A stretch of DNA of 64,000 nt, taken from assembly GCA_963726615.1 (NCBI GenBank), contig CAVSCX010000018.1, positions 124,001-188,000 on the forward strand. Reading direction: 5' to 3'. Both the position numbers and the translations under genes were made by a program. Below are positions 17,548 through 26,180 of the stretch, piece by piece (within the stretch, counting starts at the first letter, position 1; every line of letters begins with the position of its first letter). Source of the stretch: CAWDZK01 sp963726615 (GTDB taxonomy: Bacteria > Actinomycetota > Actinomycetes > JACCUZ01). The notes below the pieces were generated by a model, which saw only the letters and a program-made list of their open reading frames with translations, ran no database searches and was not told the origin of the DNA.

Positions 17548-18068
17548 GCGTGCTCCTCGATCTGGTTCTGGGAGGTGTCTGACGTCGAGTCCCTGGCGAC
17601 CTCGTGCAAGGTCGCGCGCTGCTCGACGAAGCTGTCGTTGAAGCGGGTCAGCAGGTCGGTCAGGGCGACGGCGTCGGCCTCCGACCAGCTCTCCAGCAGG
17701 TGGGCGAACATCCGCTCCCGGTGCTCCTGCTTGGCGGCGTACGCGGCCCGGCCCGGCTCGGTGGCGACGAGCAGGCTGGCCCGGCCGTCCTCGGGGTCGG
17801 ACTGCCGCTCGACGAGCCCGGCCCGGACCAGCTGGGCGACCTGTCGGCTCACCGTCGAGGGGTCGACGCACGCCGCATCGGCCAGCGCGGAGCTGCGGCG
17901 CGGGCCGCCGCTGACGAGCTGGAACAGCAGCCCGTAGGCGGCCCACTCCACGCCCTCGCCGCTGGTGGCGTTGGCGGCAGTCAGCTGCTGGCGCATGGTG
18001 TTGAAGGCGCGGTGCAGGCGCAGCACCTGCTCACTGAGGGATGTCACCGTGGCGTGCTCCACAGTCAT
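17544..18068 (-). CDS. MarR-family transcriptional regulator
   Basis: A 174-residue MarR-type winged-helix repressor. The DNA-binding region reads SSALADAACVDPSTVSRQVAQLVRAGLVERQSDPEDGRASL. The ATG start at MTVEHATV has GAGGAGG about five nt upstream; a longer in-frame start at 18152 lies inside the promoter region and is rejected. It is the first gene of the operon with the DHA2 exporter and most likely represses it through the inverted repeat at 18137-18176. Confidence 0.9.
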   Translation of the reverse strand: MTVEHATVTSLSEQVLRLHRAFNTMRQQLTAANATSGEGVEWAAYGLLFQLVSGGPRRSSALADAACVDPSTVSRQVAQLVRAGLVERQSDPEDGRASLLVATEPGRAAYAAKQEHRERMFAHLLESWSEADAVALTDLLTRFNDSFVEQRATLHEVARDSTSDTSQNQIEEHA

Positions 18069-18136
18069 GCGTCCTCCTCGGGCAGCGGTCTGGCGCTGGG
18101 GCCACTGGGCCTTGTCGGGTCGTTGCGTCGGACAAC

Positions 18137-18197
18137 TGCTTGCATGACGCATCTAACTGGATGGAGCATACAAGCATTCCCGTGCCGGTCCCGTCAA
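18137..18197 (-). promoter_or_regulatory. MarR operon promoter with inverted-repeat operator
   Basis: On the minus strand TTGACG (18197-18192) lies 18 nt from TTGTAT (18173-18168). An inverted repeat, TGCTTGCATG (18137-18146) and CATACAAGCA (18167-18176), matches at 9 of 10 positions with 20 nt between arms. It overlaps the -10 element. This is the expected arrangement for MarR autorepression. The promoter call is by eye. Confidence 0.5.
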
Positions 18198-18198
18198 C

Positions 18199-19092
18199 TC
18201 ACGGCGGCAGGGGCGGTTCCCACCGCTGGGCCAGCCGCTGGGCCAGCCGCTGGGCGTCGACCGGGGCGCGCACCTTGACGTCGTTGTCGAAGTAGACGAC
18301 GACGTCGCGCCCCTGGTCGCGCCACTGCGCGACCCGGCCGGCCCAGAGGTCCAGTCCGGCGTCGTCGTAGCCGCTCGCGTAGAGCTCCTCCGCTCCGTGC
18401 AGCCGGACGTAGGCCAGGTCGTCGGTCGTCGGCTCCAGCAGCATCGGCCACCGGCCCGCCGTGTCGGCGGTGACCACGGCGACCCGGTGCTCGCGCAGCA
18501 GCGCGAGGAACTCCGGCGTCTCGTACGACGGGTGGCGGACCTCGAGGGCGTGGTGCAGCGGTCGGTCGGCGTCGGTCTCGGCGAGCGCACGCCCGTCCAT
18601 CCGCTGGTCGTGCCGGGCGGCCAGCGCGGCTGCCTCGACGGTGGTGCGGGGCAGAAGCGCGAAGAAGTCGGCCAGGCGCGCGGCGTCGTAGCCGAGGTTC
18701 GGTGGCAGCTGCCAGAGGAACGGTCCGAGCTTGTCCCGCAGGGCCAGCACCCCGGAGGCGAAGAAGTTCGCCAGCGGCGTCTCGACGTCCCGCAGCTTCT
18801 TCATGTGGGTCACGAACCGGCCGCCCTTGACCGAGAACAGGAACTCGGCCGGCGTGCGCTCGTACCAGTCGCGATAGGAGTCCGGCCGCTGCAGCGCGTA
18901 GAACGAGCCGTTGATCTCGATGGTGGACAGCAGCGAGGACGCGTGCTCCAGCTCGAGCCGGTGCGGCAGGCCCGGCGGGTAGAAGACGCCGCGCCAGGGC
19001 GGGTACGTCCAGCCGGAGATCCCCACCCGGACGCTGCCCGGTCGAGCGGCCGGCCCGCGACCTCGGCTCGCCCGGCTCCCGCGTCCAGCCAC
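18199..19092 (-). CDS. DUF72 family protein
   Basis: A 297-residue DUF72 (YecE-like) protein with a TIM-barrel-like fold. Visible family features are VGISGWTYPPWRGVFYPPGLP near the N terminus, EINGSFYALQRPDSYRDW, FLWQLPPNLGYD, ALEVRHPSY and YVRLHGAEELYASGYDD. Biochemical function is not established for the family. The GTG start has TAGGGT six nt upstream, which points to leaderless transcription. Three copies of a 12-nt repeat near the 3' end encode RLAQ-RLAQ-RW. It is divergent from the next rightward gene and follows no operon. Confidence 0.85.
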   Translation of the reverse strand: MAGRGSRASRGRGPAARPGSVRVGISGWTYPPWRGVFYPPGLPHRLELEHASSLLSTIEINGSFYALQRPDSYRDWYERTPAEFLFSVKGGRFVTHMKKLRDVETPLANFFASGVLALRDKLGPFLWQLPPNLGYDAARLADFFALLPRTTVEAAALAARHDQRMDGRALAETDADRPLHHALEVRHPSYETPEFLALLREHRVAVVTADTAGRWPMLLEPTTDDLAYVRLHGAEELYASGYDDAGLDLWAGRVAQWRDQGRDVVVYFDNDVKVRAPVDAQRLAQRLAQRWEPPLPP

Positions 19093-19149
19093 CGGACCAC
19101 CCTAGGTCGCGCTCCGGCGCCGGCCCGCGCCCCGGGCTAGCGTCGAGGC

Positions 19150-19572
19150 GTGATCTCGGTGCGACTGGCCAGGTCCCTGCGCGACGCCGGCCTGCGCTGG
19201 ACGCCGGCGCACGGCGACCGCTTCGTCGTGGCCGACCGGGACATGGACGACCAGGTCTTCGTCCTGTCGGACATGACGGTCGAGCTCCAGCACTTCCCGA
19301 GCGGGCCGGTGATCGGCTTCAACGGCACCACCGAGTGGGCGCTGGACTCGCTGGACCAGCAGGACGCGCTCTGGCTGCCGGCCGAGCACCAGCTGCGCGA
19401 CCTGCTCGGCGCCGCGTTCCTCAGGCTGGAGCGCTCCGCCGACGGCTATGACGTGGTGCTGCTCAGCACCGACGGCTCACCGGCCGGCCAGACCCGGACG
19501 ACCGGTGCGAACCCGAGCGAGGCCTACGGCGCCGCGCTGCTGGCCCAGCTCGCGGCGACCACCGGGACGTAG
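19150..19572 (+). CDS. Conserved actinobacterial protein of unknown function
   Basis: A 140-residue soluble protein that I recognise as a widespread actinobacterial family sometimes labelled CpaE-like pilus assembly protein without support in the sequence: no P-loop or receiver domain is visible. It has a conserved-looking core, DRDMDDQVFVLSDMTVE and FNGTTEWALDSLD. The GTG start has TAGCGT exactly six nt upstream, indicating a leaderless transcript. It is convergent with the adenylate kinase gene, 7 nt apart. Confidence 0.7.
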   Translation: MISVRLARSLRDAGLRWTPAHGDRFVVADRDMDDQVFVLSDMTVELQHFPSGPVIGFNGTTEWALDSLDQQDALWLPAEHQLRDLLGAAFLRLERSADGYDVVLLSTDGSPAGQTRTTGANPSEAYGAALLAQLAATTGT

Positions 19573-19579
19573 GCGGCCG

Positions 19580-20158
19580 TCAGTCCAGCGCGAGGCGTTC
19601 GCGCCGGTTCTCGATCTGCTCGACCAGCGCCGCGGTGACCTCGTCCGGCGGCTGCGAGCCGTCGACCCGGACCAGGATGTCGCGGTCCCCGTAGTACTCG
19701 ATCATCGGCCGGGTCTTGGCCTCGTAGACCTCGAGCCGGTGCTCGATCACGTCCTGGGTGTCGTCGGTCCCACGGCCCCGGGCGAGCAGCCGGCGCACGA
19801 GCTCCTCCCGCGCGACGTCGAGATAGGCAGCCACCTGGACGGCCACCCCGAGCTCGCGAGCCGTCTCGTAGGCGATCTCCGCCTGGTGCACCGTGCGGGG
19901 GAACCCGTCGAGGACGTACCCACCCCGCGCACTGGCCTCGACGATCGGCTTGCGGAGCATGTCGAGCACCAGCTGGTCCGGGACGAGGTCACCGGCGGAC
20001 ACGTACGCCTTGACCTTCGCCCCGAACGAGGTGTGGTCGGTGACGTGCTGGCGGAGCAGGTCGCCGCTGGAGATGTGCGTCGCGCCGAAGTGCTCGGCCA
20101 GCTTCACCGCCTGGGTGCCCTTGCCCGCCCCGGGCGCACCGATCAGCAGCAGGCGCAT
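19580..20158 (-). CDS. adk: Adenylate kinase, short form
   Basis: A 192-residue nucleoside monophosphate kinase. It has the P-loop GAPGAGKGTQ (residues 7-16), the AMP-site ISSGDLLRQ, DGFPRT and the LLARGRGTDDTQDVIEHRLEVYE region. The LID domain is short and lacks the zinc-finger insertion, so it is about 25 residues shorter than long-form Adk. It interconverts 2 ADP with ATP and AMP. It is not in the ribosomal-protein secY-adk-map context, so it may be a second adenylate kinase or act on another NMP. GGAGACC precedes the ATG. Confidence 0.88.
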   Translation of the reverse strand: MRLLLIGAPGAGKGTQAVKLAEHFGATHISSGDLLRQHVTDHTSFGAKVKAYVSAGDLVPDQLVLDMLRKPIVEASARGGYVLDGFPRTVHQAEIAYETARELGVAVQVAAYLDVAREELVRRLLARGRGTDDTQDVIEHRLEVYEAKTRPMIEYYGDRDILVRVDGSQPPDEVTAALVEQIENRRERLALD

Positions 20159-20195
20159 TGGTCTCCTCGGTCCGGCCCGGGCTCGTCGCCCCGTA

Positions 20196-20251
20196 GTCGA
20201 GCACAGGTCGTCGAGCACGGGTTGTCGAGCACAGGTTGTCGAGCACGGTCG
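20196..20251. repeat. 14-nt tandem repeat, four copies
   Basis: Four head-to-tail copies of GTCGAGCACAGGTT with one to four differences begin at 20196, 20210, 20224 and 20238. They lie in the intergenic region upstream of both adk (leftward) and the M20 hydrolase gene (rightward). No function is evident. Confidence 0.8.
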
Positions 20252-20377
20252 GCACGGGCAGGTCGTCGTGCACCGGGGCGGCGTCCACCGCCAGGCGGTC
20301 CCCGGGACGCAGCATCCTGCCATCTGGGCGGGTCCGGGCGGGCGGGCGTCTCGGTGGGCCACCCCTAGGGTGGCGCC

Positions 20378-21631
20378 GTGGCTGGCACTGACGCGGGTCG
20401 TGACCGGGCCGGAACGGACGCGGGACGGCAGGACGACCGACAGGGCGACTGGCAGGGCATGTGGGCCGACCTGCACCCGATCGGGCTCGACCGGAGCACC
20501 GGCGGGTACCGGCGGCACGCCTGGGACCCGGCCGACCTGGCCTGCCGGGAGTGGTTCGGGGCCGAGGCCGTCCGCCGCGGGCTCGACGTCGTGGTCGACC
20601 GGAACGGCAACCAGTGGGCCTGGTGGGGCGACCCGGACCGCGACGGTCCTGGAGTGGTCACCGGCAGCCATCTCGACTCGGTGCCCGACGGCGGCGGGTA
20701 CGACGGCCCGCTCGGCGTCGTGTCGGGGTTCGCCGCGCTCGACCTGCTGCGCGCCCGCGGCCACCGGCCGTCGCGACCGCTCGGGGTGGTGAGCTTCACC
20801 GACGAGGAGGGCGCCCGGTTCGGGATCGCCTGCACCGGCTCGCGCCTGCTCACCGGGGCCCTGGGCGCCGACCGGGCCGCGGCGCTCACCGACGACGGCG
20901 GGACCACCATGAGCGAGGCGATGGCCGCCGGCGGTCACGACCCGGCCCACCTCGGCCGCGACGACGAGGCGCTGCGGCGGATCGCCACGCTGGTCGAGCT
21001 GCACGTGGAGCAGGGCCGGGCACTTGTCGACCTGGGCGCCCCGGTGGGAGTCGCGAGCAGCATCAGGCCGCACGGCCGCTGGCGGCTGGACCTCGCCGGA
21101 GAGGCCAACCACGCGGGCACCACCAGGCTCGAGGACCGGGACGACCCGATGCTGCGGCTGGCGGCGGCCGTCCTGTGCGCCCGCGAGGCCGCCGCGGCGC
21201 ACGGCGCCGTGGCGACGGTGGGCAGGGTGGCCGTGCACCCCAACGGCACCAACGCGATCCCGTCGTCGGTACGCGCCTGGCTGGACGCGCGCGGGGCCAC
21301 CGAGGCCGAGGTGCGCGCCGTGGTCGATGCGGTCGCGCGCGCCGCCGGAGCCGACGCCGTCGAGGAGTCCTGGACCCCCGAGGTGAGCTTCGCCGCCCAC
21401 CTGCGGGACCGGCTCGCCGCGGTGCTCGGCGGCATCCCCGTGCTGCCCACGGCCGCGGGCCACGACGCCGGCATCCTGGCGGCGGCGGGCGTCGAGGCCG
21501 CGATGCTCTTCGTGCGCAACCCCACCGGGGTGAGCCACTCCCCCGCCGAGCACGCCGAGGAGGCCGACTGCTCGGCGGGCGTCGAGGCGCTCGCCGTCGT
21601 CCTGGCAGACCTCACGTCGGCGCCGGCGTGA
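20378..21631 (+). CDS. M20 amidohydrolase (allantoate/N-carbamoyl type), histidine-pathway context
   Basis: A 417-residue zinc amidohydrolase of the AllC/N-carbamoyl-amino-acid hydrolase type. Metal-site motifs are GSHLDSVPDGGGYDGPLG, FTDEEGARFG, ELHVEQGR and GVSHSPAEHAEE; the dimer domain has AGEANHAGTTRLEDRDDP. It is translationally coupled to HutF (GTGA overlap). In several actinobacteria a gene of this kind sits in histidine-utilisation clusters and may hydrolyse N-formylglutamate in place of HutG. I infer that role here. An allantoate or ureidoglycine role is an alternative. The GTG start has TAGGGT six nt upstream, so the mRNA is probably leaderless. Confidence 0.82.
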   Translation: MAGTDAGRDRAGTDAGRQDDRQGDWQGMWADLHPIGLDRSTGGYRRHAWDPADLACREWFGAEAVRRGLDVVVDRNGNQWAWWGDPDRDGPGVVTGSHLDSVPDGGGYDGPLGVVSGFAALDLLRARGHRPSRPLGVVSFTDEEGARFGIACTGSRLLTGALGADRAAALTDDGGTTMSEAMAAGGHDPAHLGRDDEALRRIATLVELHVEQGRALVDLGAPVGVASSIRPHGRWRLDLAGEANHAGTTRLEDRDDPMLRLAAAVLCAREAAAAHGAVATVGRVAVHPNGTNAIPSSVRAWLDARGATEAEVRAVVDAVARAAGADAVEESWTPEVSFAAHLRDRLAAVLGGIPVLPTAAGHDAGILAAAGVEAAMLFVRNPTGVSHSPAEHAEEADCSAGVEALAVVLADLTSAPA

Positions 21632-22974
21632 CGAGCTACCGGGCCGACCTCGCCTGGCTGCCGCCCGGCCGGCTGGCTCGCGACGTCACCCTCGTCGTCG
21701 AGGACGGCCGGTTCGTCGAGGTGCGCGAGGGCGAGCCGGCGCCCGGCGCCGAGCACCTCGCCGGTCTGGTGCTGCCCGGCCTGGCGAACGCACACTCGCA
21801 CGCGTTCCACCGGGCGCTGCGCGGCCGGACCCACTCGGCGACGGGGGGCGAAGGGTCCTTCTGGACCTGGCGTGAGCAGATGTACGCGGTCGCCGACCGC
21901 CTCGACCCGGAGCTGTACCTCGACCTGGCCCGCGCCACCTACGCCGAGATGGTGCTCGCCGGCGTCACGACGGTGGGCGAGTTCCACTACCTGCACCACG
22001 CGCCGGGCGGAGCCCGCTACGACGACCCGCTCGTCATGGGGCACGCCCTGGTACGGGCCGCCCGCGACGCGGGCCTGCGCATCGCACTGCTGGACACCGC
22101 CTACGTGGCGGGCGGGATCGGCAGGCCGCTCGAGGCGGTCCAGCTGCGCTTCGGCGACGGGGACACCGACCGCTGGGCCGCCCGCGCCGAGGACCTGTCC
22201 AGCGCCTACGCCGGTGCGCCGGACGTGACCGTCGGCGCTGCCGTGCACTCCGTGCGCGCCGTCCCGGCCGACCAGCTCGATGCGGTGGCGGCGTGGGCCG
22301 GGCGCCACGAGGCGCCGCTGCACGTCCACGTCTCCGAGCAGCGCCGGGAGAACGAGCAGTGCCTCGCCGCGTACGGCGTGACCCCGTCGAGGCTGCTGCA
22401 CGAGCACGGCGTGCTGGGCCCGCGCACCTCGGCTGTGCACGCGACCCACCTCACCGACGAGGACGTCGAGCTGCTCGGCGGCAGCGGGACCGCCGTGTGC
22501 ATGTGCCCGACGACCGAGCGCGACCTTGCCGACGGCGTGGGGCCGGCAGGCCGCGTGCGCGAGGCCGGCTCGCCGGTGACGCTCGGCTCGGACAGCCACG
22601 CCGTCGTCGACCTGCTCGAGGAGGCCCGGGCGCTCGAGCTGGACCAGCGGCTCGCCTCCGAGCAGCGCGGCCACTGGTCGGCAGCGGCGCTCGTCGACGC
22701 CGCCACCCGGGCCGGCCAGGCGTCGCTGGGGCGCCCCGACGCGGGCCAGCTCGACGTCGGCGCCGCCGCCGACCTGGTGGCGGTCCGGCTGGACTCGGTG
22801 CGCACCGCGGGCGGCCTCGCGTCCGAGGCGCTGGACCGGGTGGTCTTCGCCGCCACCGCCGCTGACGTGACCGACGTCGTCGTCGCCGGGCGCCGGGTGG
22901 TCGCCGAGGGTGAGCACCAGGTCCTGGGCGACGTGGGGCGGTTGCTCGAGCGCGCCGTCGCCGCGGTGCTGTGA
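21628..22974 (+). CDS. hutF: Formimidoylglutamate deiminase
   Basis: A 448-residue amidohydrolase of the HutF family, converting N-formimidoyl-L-glutamate to N-formyl-L-glutamate and ammonia in histidine degradation. Family motifs include NAHSHAFHRALRGRT (metal HxH), FWTWREQMY, HVHVSEQRRENEQCL, HATHLTDEDV and TLGSDSHAVVDLLEEARALELDQRL. GTG start overlaps the preceding stop; its own stop overlaps the GTG of the acetyltransferase gene. HutH, HutU and HutI are not in the window, so the rest of the pathway must be encoded elsewhere. Confidence 0.92.
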   Translation: MTSYRADLAWLPPGRLARDVTLVVEDGRFVEVREGEPAPGAEHLAGLVLPGLANAHSHAFHRALRGRTHSATGGEGSFWTWREQMYAVADRLDPELYLDLARATYAEMVLAGVTTVGEFHYLHHAPGGARYDDPLVMGHALVRAARDAGLRIALLDTAYVAGGIGRPLEAVQLRFGDGDTDRWAARAEDLSSAYAGAPDVTVGAAVHSVRAVPADQLDAVAAWAGRHEAPLHVHVSEQRRENEQCLAAYGVTPSRLLHEHGVLGPRTSAVHATHLTDEDVELLGGSGTAVCMCPTTERDLADGVGPAGRVREAGSPVTLGSDSHAVVDLLEEARALELDQRLASEQRGHWSAAALVDAATRAGQASLGRPDAGQLDVGAAADLVAVRLDSVRTAGGLASEALDRVVFAATAADVTDVVVAGRRVVAEGEHQVLGDVGRLLERAVAAVL

Positions 22975-23591
22975 GCGCCGTGACCGAGCCGGTGCTGCGC
23001 GCGTTCCGGCCCGAGGACGTCGCGGCCGTCTACGAGATCTGCCGACGCACCGGGGCGGAGGGGTCCGACGCCACCGGCCGGTACTCCGACCCGGACCTGC
23101 TCGGGCACCTGTGGGCCGGGCCGTTCCTCGCCCTCGAGCCTGAGCACGCCGTCGTCCTCGAGGCCGACTCGGGGGTCGTGGGCTACTGCCTCGCGACGGC
23201 GTCGACCCGCGGGTTCGAGGACCTCTGCGAGCGGGAGTGGTGGCCCGCACTGCGCGAGCGGTACGCGGACCCGGCCGGCGACCCGGCGGGCTGGTCACCG
23301 GACCAGCGGCTGGCGCACCTGGTGCACCACCCGCCCCGCTCCCCCGACGAGGTGGTGGCCGGGCACCCGGCGCAGCTGCACGTCGACCTCCTCCCCCGGG
23401 CGCAGGGACGTGGTCTGGGGCGCCGGATCGTCACCCGGGTCTGCGAGCTGGTGGCCGGCGCCGGCGCGGCCGGCGTCCATCTCGGGGTCGGGCCGGGCAA
23501 CACCGCGGCCCAGGGCTTCTACCGGCGGCTGGGCTTCACCGAGCTGGGGCGAACACCGCAGGTCGTGTGGATGGGCCACCCGCTGCGCTGA
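22971..23591 (+). CDS. GNAT-family N-acetyltransferase
   Basis: A 206-residue GNAT acetyltransferase. The acetyl-CoA loop is RAQGRGLGRRIVTRV (Q/RxxGxG/A), followed by GVGPGNTAAQGFYRRLGFTELG. The N terminus (LRAFRPEDVAAVYEICRRTG) matches the first strand and helix of the fold. The acceptor is unknown. It is coupled to hutF by a 4-nt overlap. Some members of this subfamily resemble O-GlcNAcase-associated acetyltransferases, but that is only a resemblance. Confidence 0.85.
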   Translation: MSAVTEPVLRAFRPEDVAAVYEICRRTGAEGSDATGRYSDPDLLGHLWAGPFLALEPEHAVVLEADSGVVGYCLATASTRGFEDLCEREWWPALRERYADPAGDPAGWSPDQRLAHLVHHPPRSPDEVVAGHPAQLHVDLLPRAQGRGLGRRIVTRVCELVAGAGAAGVHLGVGPGNTAAQGFYRRLGFTELGRTPQVVWMGHPLR

Positions 23592-23610
23592 CCGGCGTCA
23601 GGAGCCGGGC

Positions 23611-26043
23611 TCAGTGACCGGACCGGGTCATCCGCACGACGTTGGAGCCACGCGGGGCCACCGGAGCGGGCGTGCTCAACCCGACCGGGTAGACGTGCCG
23701 GGAGACGACGAGCCGCTCGACCTGGTCGGCCGGCATCGGCTTCGCCAGCAGGTACCCCTGGCCGAACTGGCAACCACGCTCGCGCACCAGCGCGAGCTGC
23801 TCGAGGGTCTCGATGCCCTCCGCGACGCAGAGCAGGTCCAGCGCCTGGGCCATCATCACGACGGAGCCGACGAGGGCCTCGGTGCGCGGCTCGGCCGGTG
23901 CCGCCTGCACGAACTCGCGGTCGATCTTCACGATGTTCGCGTCGAACCGCCGCAGGTAGCGCAGTGACGAGTAGCCGGTGCCGAAGTCGTCGACCGCGAC
24001 GTTGATGCCGGCCGCACGCAGCGCGGTGACCGTGCCGGCCACCGCGTCGATGTCGTCGACGATCGCCTCCTCCGTGACCTCGACCCCGAGCCGGCGCGGC
24101 TCGAGGCCGCGCTGGGCCAGCGCTTCGGTCAGGGCGCCGGGCAGCAGCGGGTCGGTCAGCTGCCGCGGGGACACGTTCACGCCGACGGTGATGTCCGTAC
24201 CGCTCACCGCGGTCCAGCGGACCAGGTCGTCCAGGGCGGTGCGGAACACGAAGTCGCCGAGGACGGTGACGCTGCCCACCCGCTCGGCGAGCGGGATGAA
24301 GGTGTCGGGACCGAGCTCGCCGTACCACGGGTGGGTCCACCGCAGCAGCGCCTCGACGGCCCGGACCTCACCGCTCACCAGGTCGACGACGGGCTGGTAG
24401 AGCACCCGGAACTGGGCGAGGTCCGGCGCGCTGACCTCCTCGCGGATCTTGATCGTCGCCGCGGCCGCGGCCCGGGCACGCCCGGTGAGCACGGCGACCG
24501 GGACCGCCGTCACGCCCTTCGTCCGCTTGGCCTCGTACATCGCCACGTCGGCGTGCGCCAGCAGGTGTGCGGCGTCGCCGGGTCGGGCGCCGCCGACCGG
24601 CCGCTCGTCGACGACGACCCCGACGCTCGGGCGCACGCCGAAGGGGCGGGTCCCCACGACCATCGGGGTGTCGAAGGCGAGGGCGATCGTGGCCCCAAGG
24701 GCGGTGCCGCCGTCCGCGCACGCGGGCGCGAAGGCGGCGAACTCGTCGCCGCCGAGACGTGCGACCACACCTCCCGGAGGGAGTGCCGCGCGCAGCCGGG
24801 ATGCCGTGTGGCGCAGGACCTCGTCACCGGTGTCGTGGCCGTGGGTGTCGTTGATGTCCTTGAAGTCGTTGAGGTCGAGAAGGGCCACCGCCACCGGGTG
24901 GCTGGCGGGGTCGCGCAGGGCGGTGTCCAGGGCCGCCAGCAACGCCAGCCGGTTCGGCAGGCCGGTCAACGAGTCGGTGGTGGCGAGCTGCAGCGCGTTG
25001 CGCTCGCGGACGGCCAGCCGGTCGAGGAGCCTGGCGGTCTCGTGGCTCTCGGCGAGGTGCCGGACGAGCAGCCCGAGTCCGGCCAGCACGAGCGAGGGAA
25101 GCCGGCGGGCCGGGACGGCCTCGCCCTCGACGACGTCCAGGGCCACGGCAGCCAGCACGAGCAGCATCGGCAGGTACGGCACGAGGTGCCACCGTGAGGA
25201 CGGGAGCCGGGGAACCTGCTCCGGGGCGACGCTGTCCGCGGCGGGTGCGGCCGACCCCACCACTGCCGCGTAGAGCAGCACCAGCAGACCGACCTGGTTG
25301 ACTGCCGCGATCCACGACGTGGGCTGGTAGCCGGAGCCGGCAGAGGCGACGGTGAAGGCCATGTCGGAGACGCCGAGCAGGGCCAGCCCCACCAGGGCCC
25401 GGACCAGGAACGGCCGCGCGACCGGGGACACCCGCGGCAGCGCGGACAGCATCACGGCCAGGACGAACGCCGGAACCAGCGGGTAGGCGAGCGTGACAGC
25501 CTGGGCCGGCCAGGCGAGGTCCGCCCCCAGCAGGTGCGGCTCGAGCACCAGTGCGGAGACCAGGTACCACAGCGAGGCTGCCGCCACCGTCCCGTCGGCG
25601 AGCGCCCGGATCGCGCCGTTGCGGGTGTCGCTCCTGCGTGGCAGCGCGATCGCGCCGGCCACGGCCACCGGCGCGTAGCAGAGGTAGACCCAGTCGGAGA
25701 GCCAGCCGGTGGCGGGCGGGTGACCGGCGACGGCGAGGTAGCCCGCTGCCATCAACCCGGACCCGGCTCCCACCAGGAGCGCCACGGCCAGCAGCACCCG
25801 GCCACGGGCCATGGCGTCGCGGCGGCGGGCCGCGGCGATCAGCACCCAGGCGGTCGTGAGCGCCGTCGCCGTCCGGGCCAGGTACGAGCCCGCGACCGAG
25901 GTGAGGACCACCCCGACCAGCACGAGGCCCACCAGGCACACCACCCCGAGGGCGGTGCGACGGTGCGCGAGGCGGTTCGCGACGGCGAGCGGCACGTCCA
26001 CCACATCGGCGTGCTCCCCGTGCACCCTGAGCCAGTGGTGCAC
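23611..26043 (-). CDS. Membrane GGDEF-EAL cyclic-di-GMP protein
   Basis: An 810-residue protein with about nine N-terminal membrane segments (residues 30-330), a GGDEF domain with an intact active site (RLGGDEF, 431-435) and a C-terminal EAL domain (EAL at 564-566, NVSPRQL, DDFGTGYSSLRYL, KIDREFV, EGIETLEQ, QGYLLAKPMP). Both catalytic signatures look intact, so it could make or degrade cyclic di-GMP, with the direction set by a membrane signal. It is transcribed alone, convergent with the acetyltransferase gene and divergent from a DMT exporter. Confidence 0.92.
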   Translation of the reverse strand: MHHWLRVHGEHADVVDVPLAVANRLAHRRTALGVVCLVGLVLVGVVLTSVAGSYLARTATALTTAWVLIAAARRRDAMARGRVLLAVALLVGAGSGLMAAGYLAVAGHPPATGWLSDWVYLCYAPVAVAGAIALPRRSDTRNGAIRALADGTVAAASLWYLVSALVLEPHLLGADLAWPAQAVTLAYPLVPAFVLAVMLSALPRVSPVARPFLVRALVGLALLGVSDMAFTVASAGSGYQPTSWIAAVNQVGLLVLLYAAVVGSAAPAADSVAPEQVPRLPSSRWHLVPYLPMLLVLAAVALDVVEGEAVPARRLPSLVLAGLGLLVRHLAESHETARLLDRLAVRERNALQLATTDSLTGLPNRLALLAALDTALRDPASHPVAVALLDLNDFKDINDTHGHDTGDEVLRHTASRLRAALPPGGVVARLGGDEFAAFAPACADGGTALGATIALAFDTPMVVGTRPFGVRPSVGVVVDERPVGGARPGDAAHLLAHADVAMYEAKRTKGVTAVPVAVLTGRARAAAAATIKIREEVSAPDLAQFRVLYQPVVDLVSGEVRAVEALLRWTHPWYGELGPDTFIPLAERVGSVTVLGDFVFRTALDDLVRWTAVSGTDITVGVNVSPRQLTDPLLPGALTEALAQRGLEPRRLGVEVTEEAIVDDIDAVAGTVTALRAAGINVAVDDFGTGYSSLRYLRRFDANIVKIDREFVQAAPAEPRTEALVGSVVMMAQALDLLCVAEGIETLEQLALVRERGCQFGQGYLLAKPMPADQVERLVVSRHVYPVGLSTPAPVAPRGSNVVRMTRSGH

Positions 26044-26180
26044 GGGGGCCCTGGTGCCGGCGGACGGAGGTGCTGGGGGCGGGCGGGACGGGCGAGGAGG
26101 CCGGGCGCCTGACTGTCAGGGGCATGGGGCACACTGACTGCTGACATCGCAGGAGTCGCAAGGGCAGGAGGCGGTGCGGT

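Noticed and set aside
18228..18255. Repeat element at the 3' end of the DUF72 gene
   Set aside because: It is a short in-frame triplication of RLAQ codons within a coding gene.
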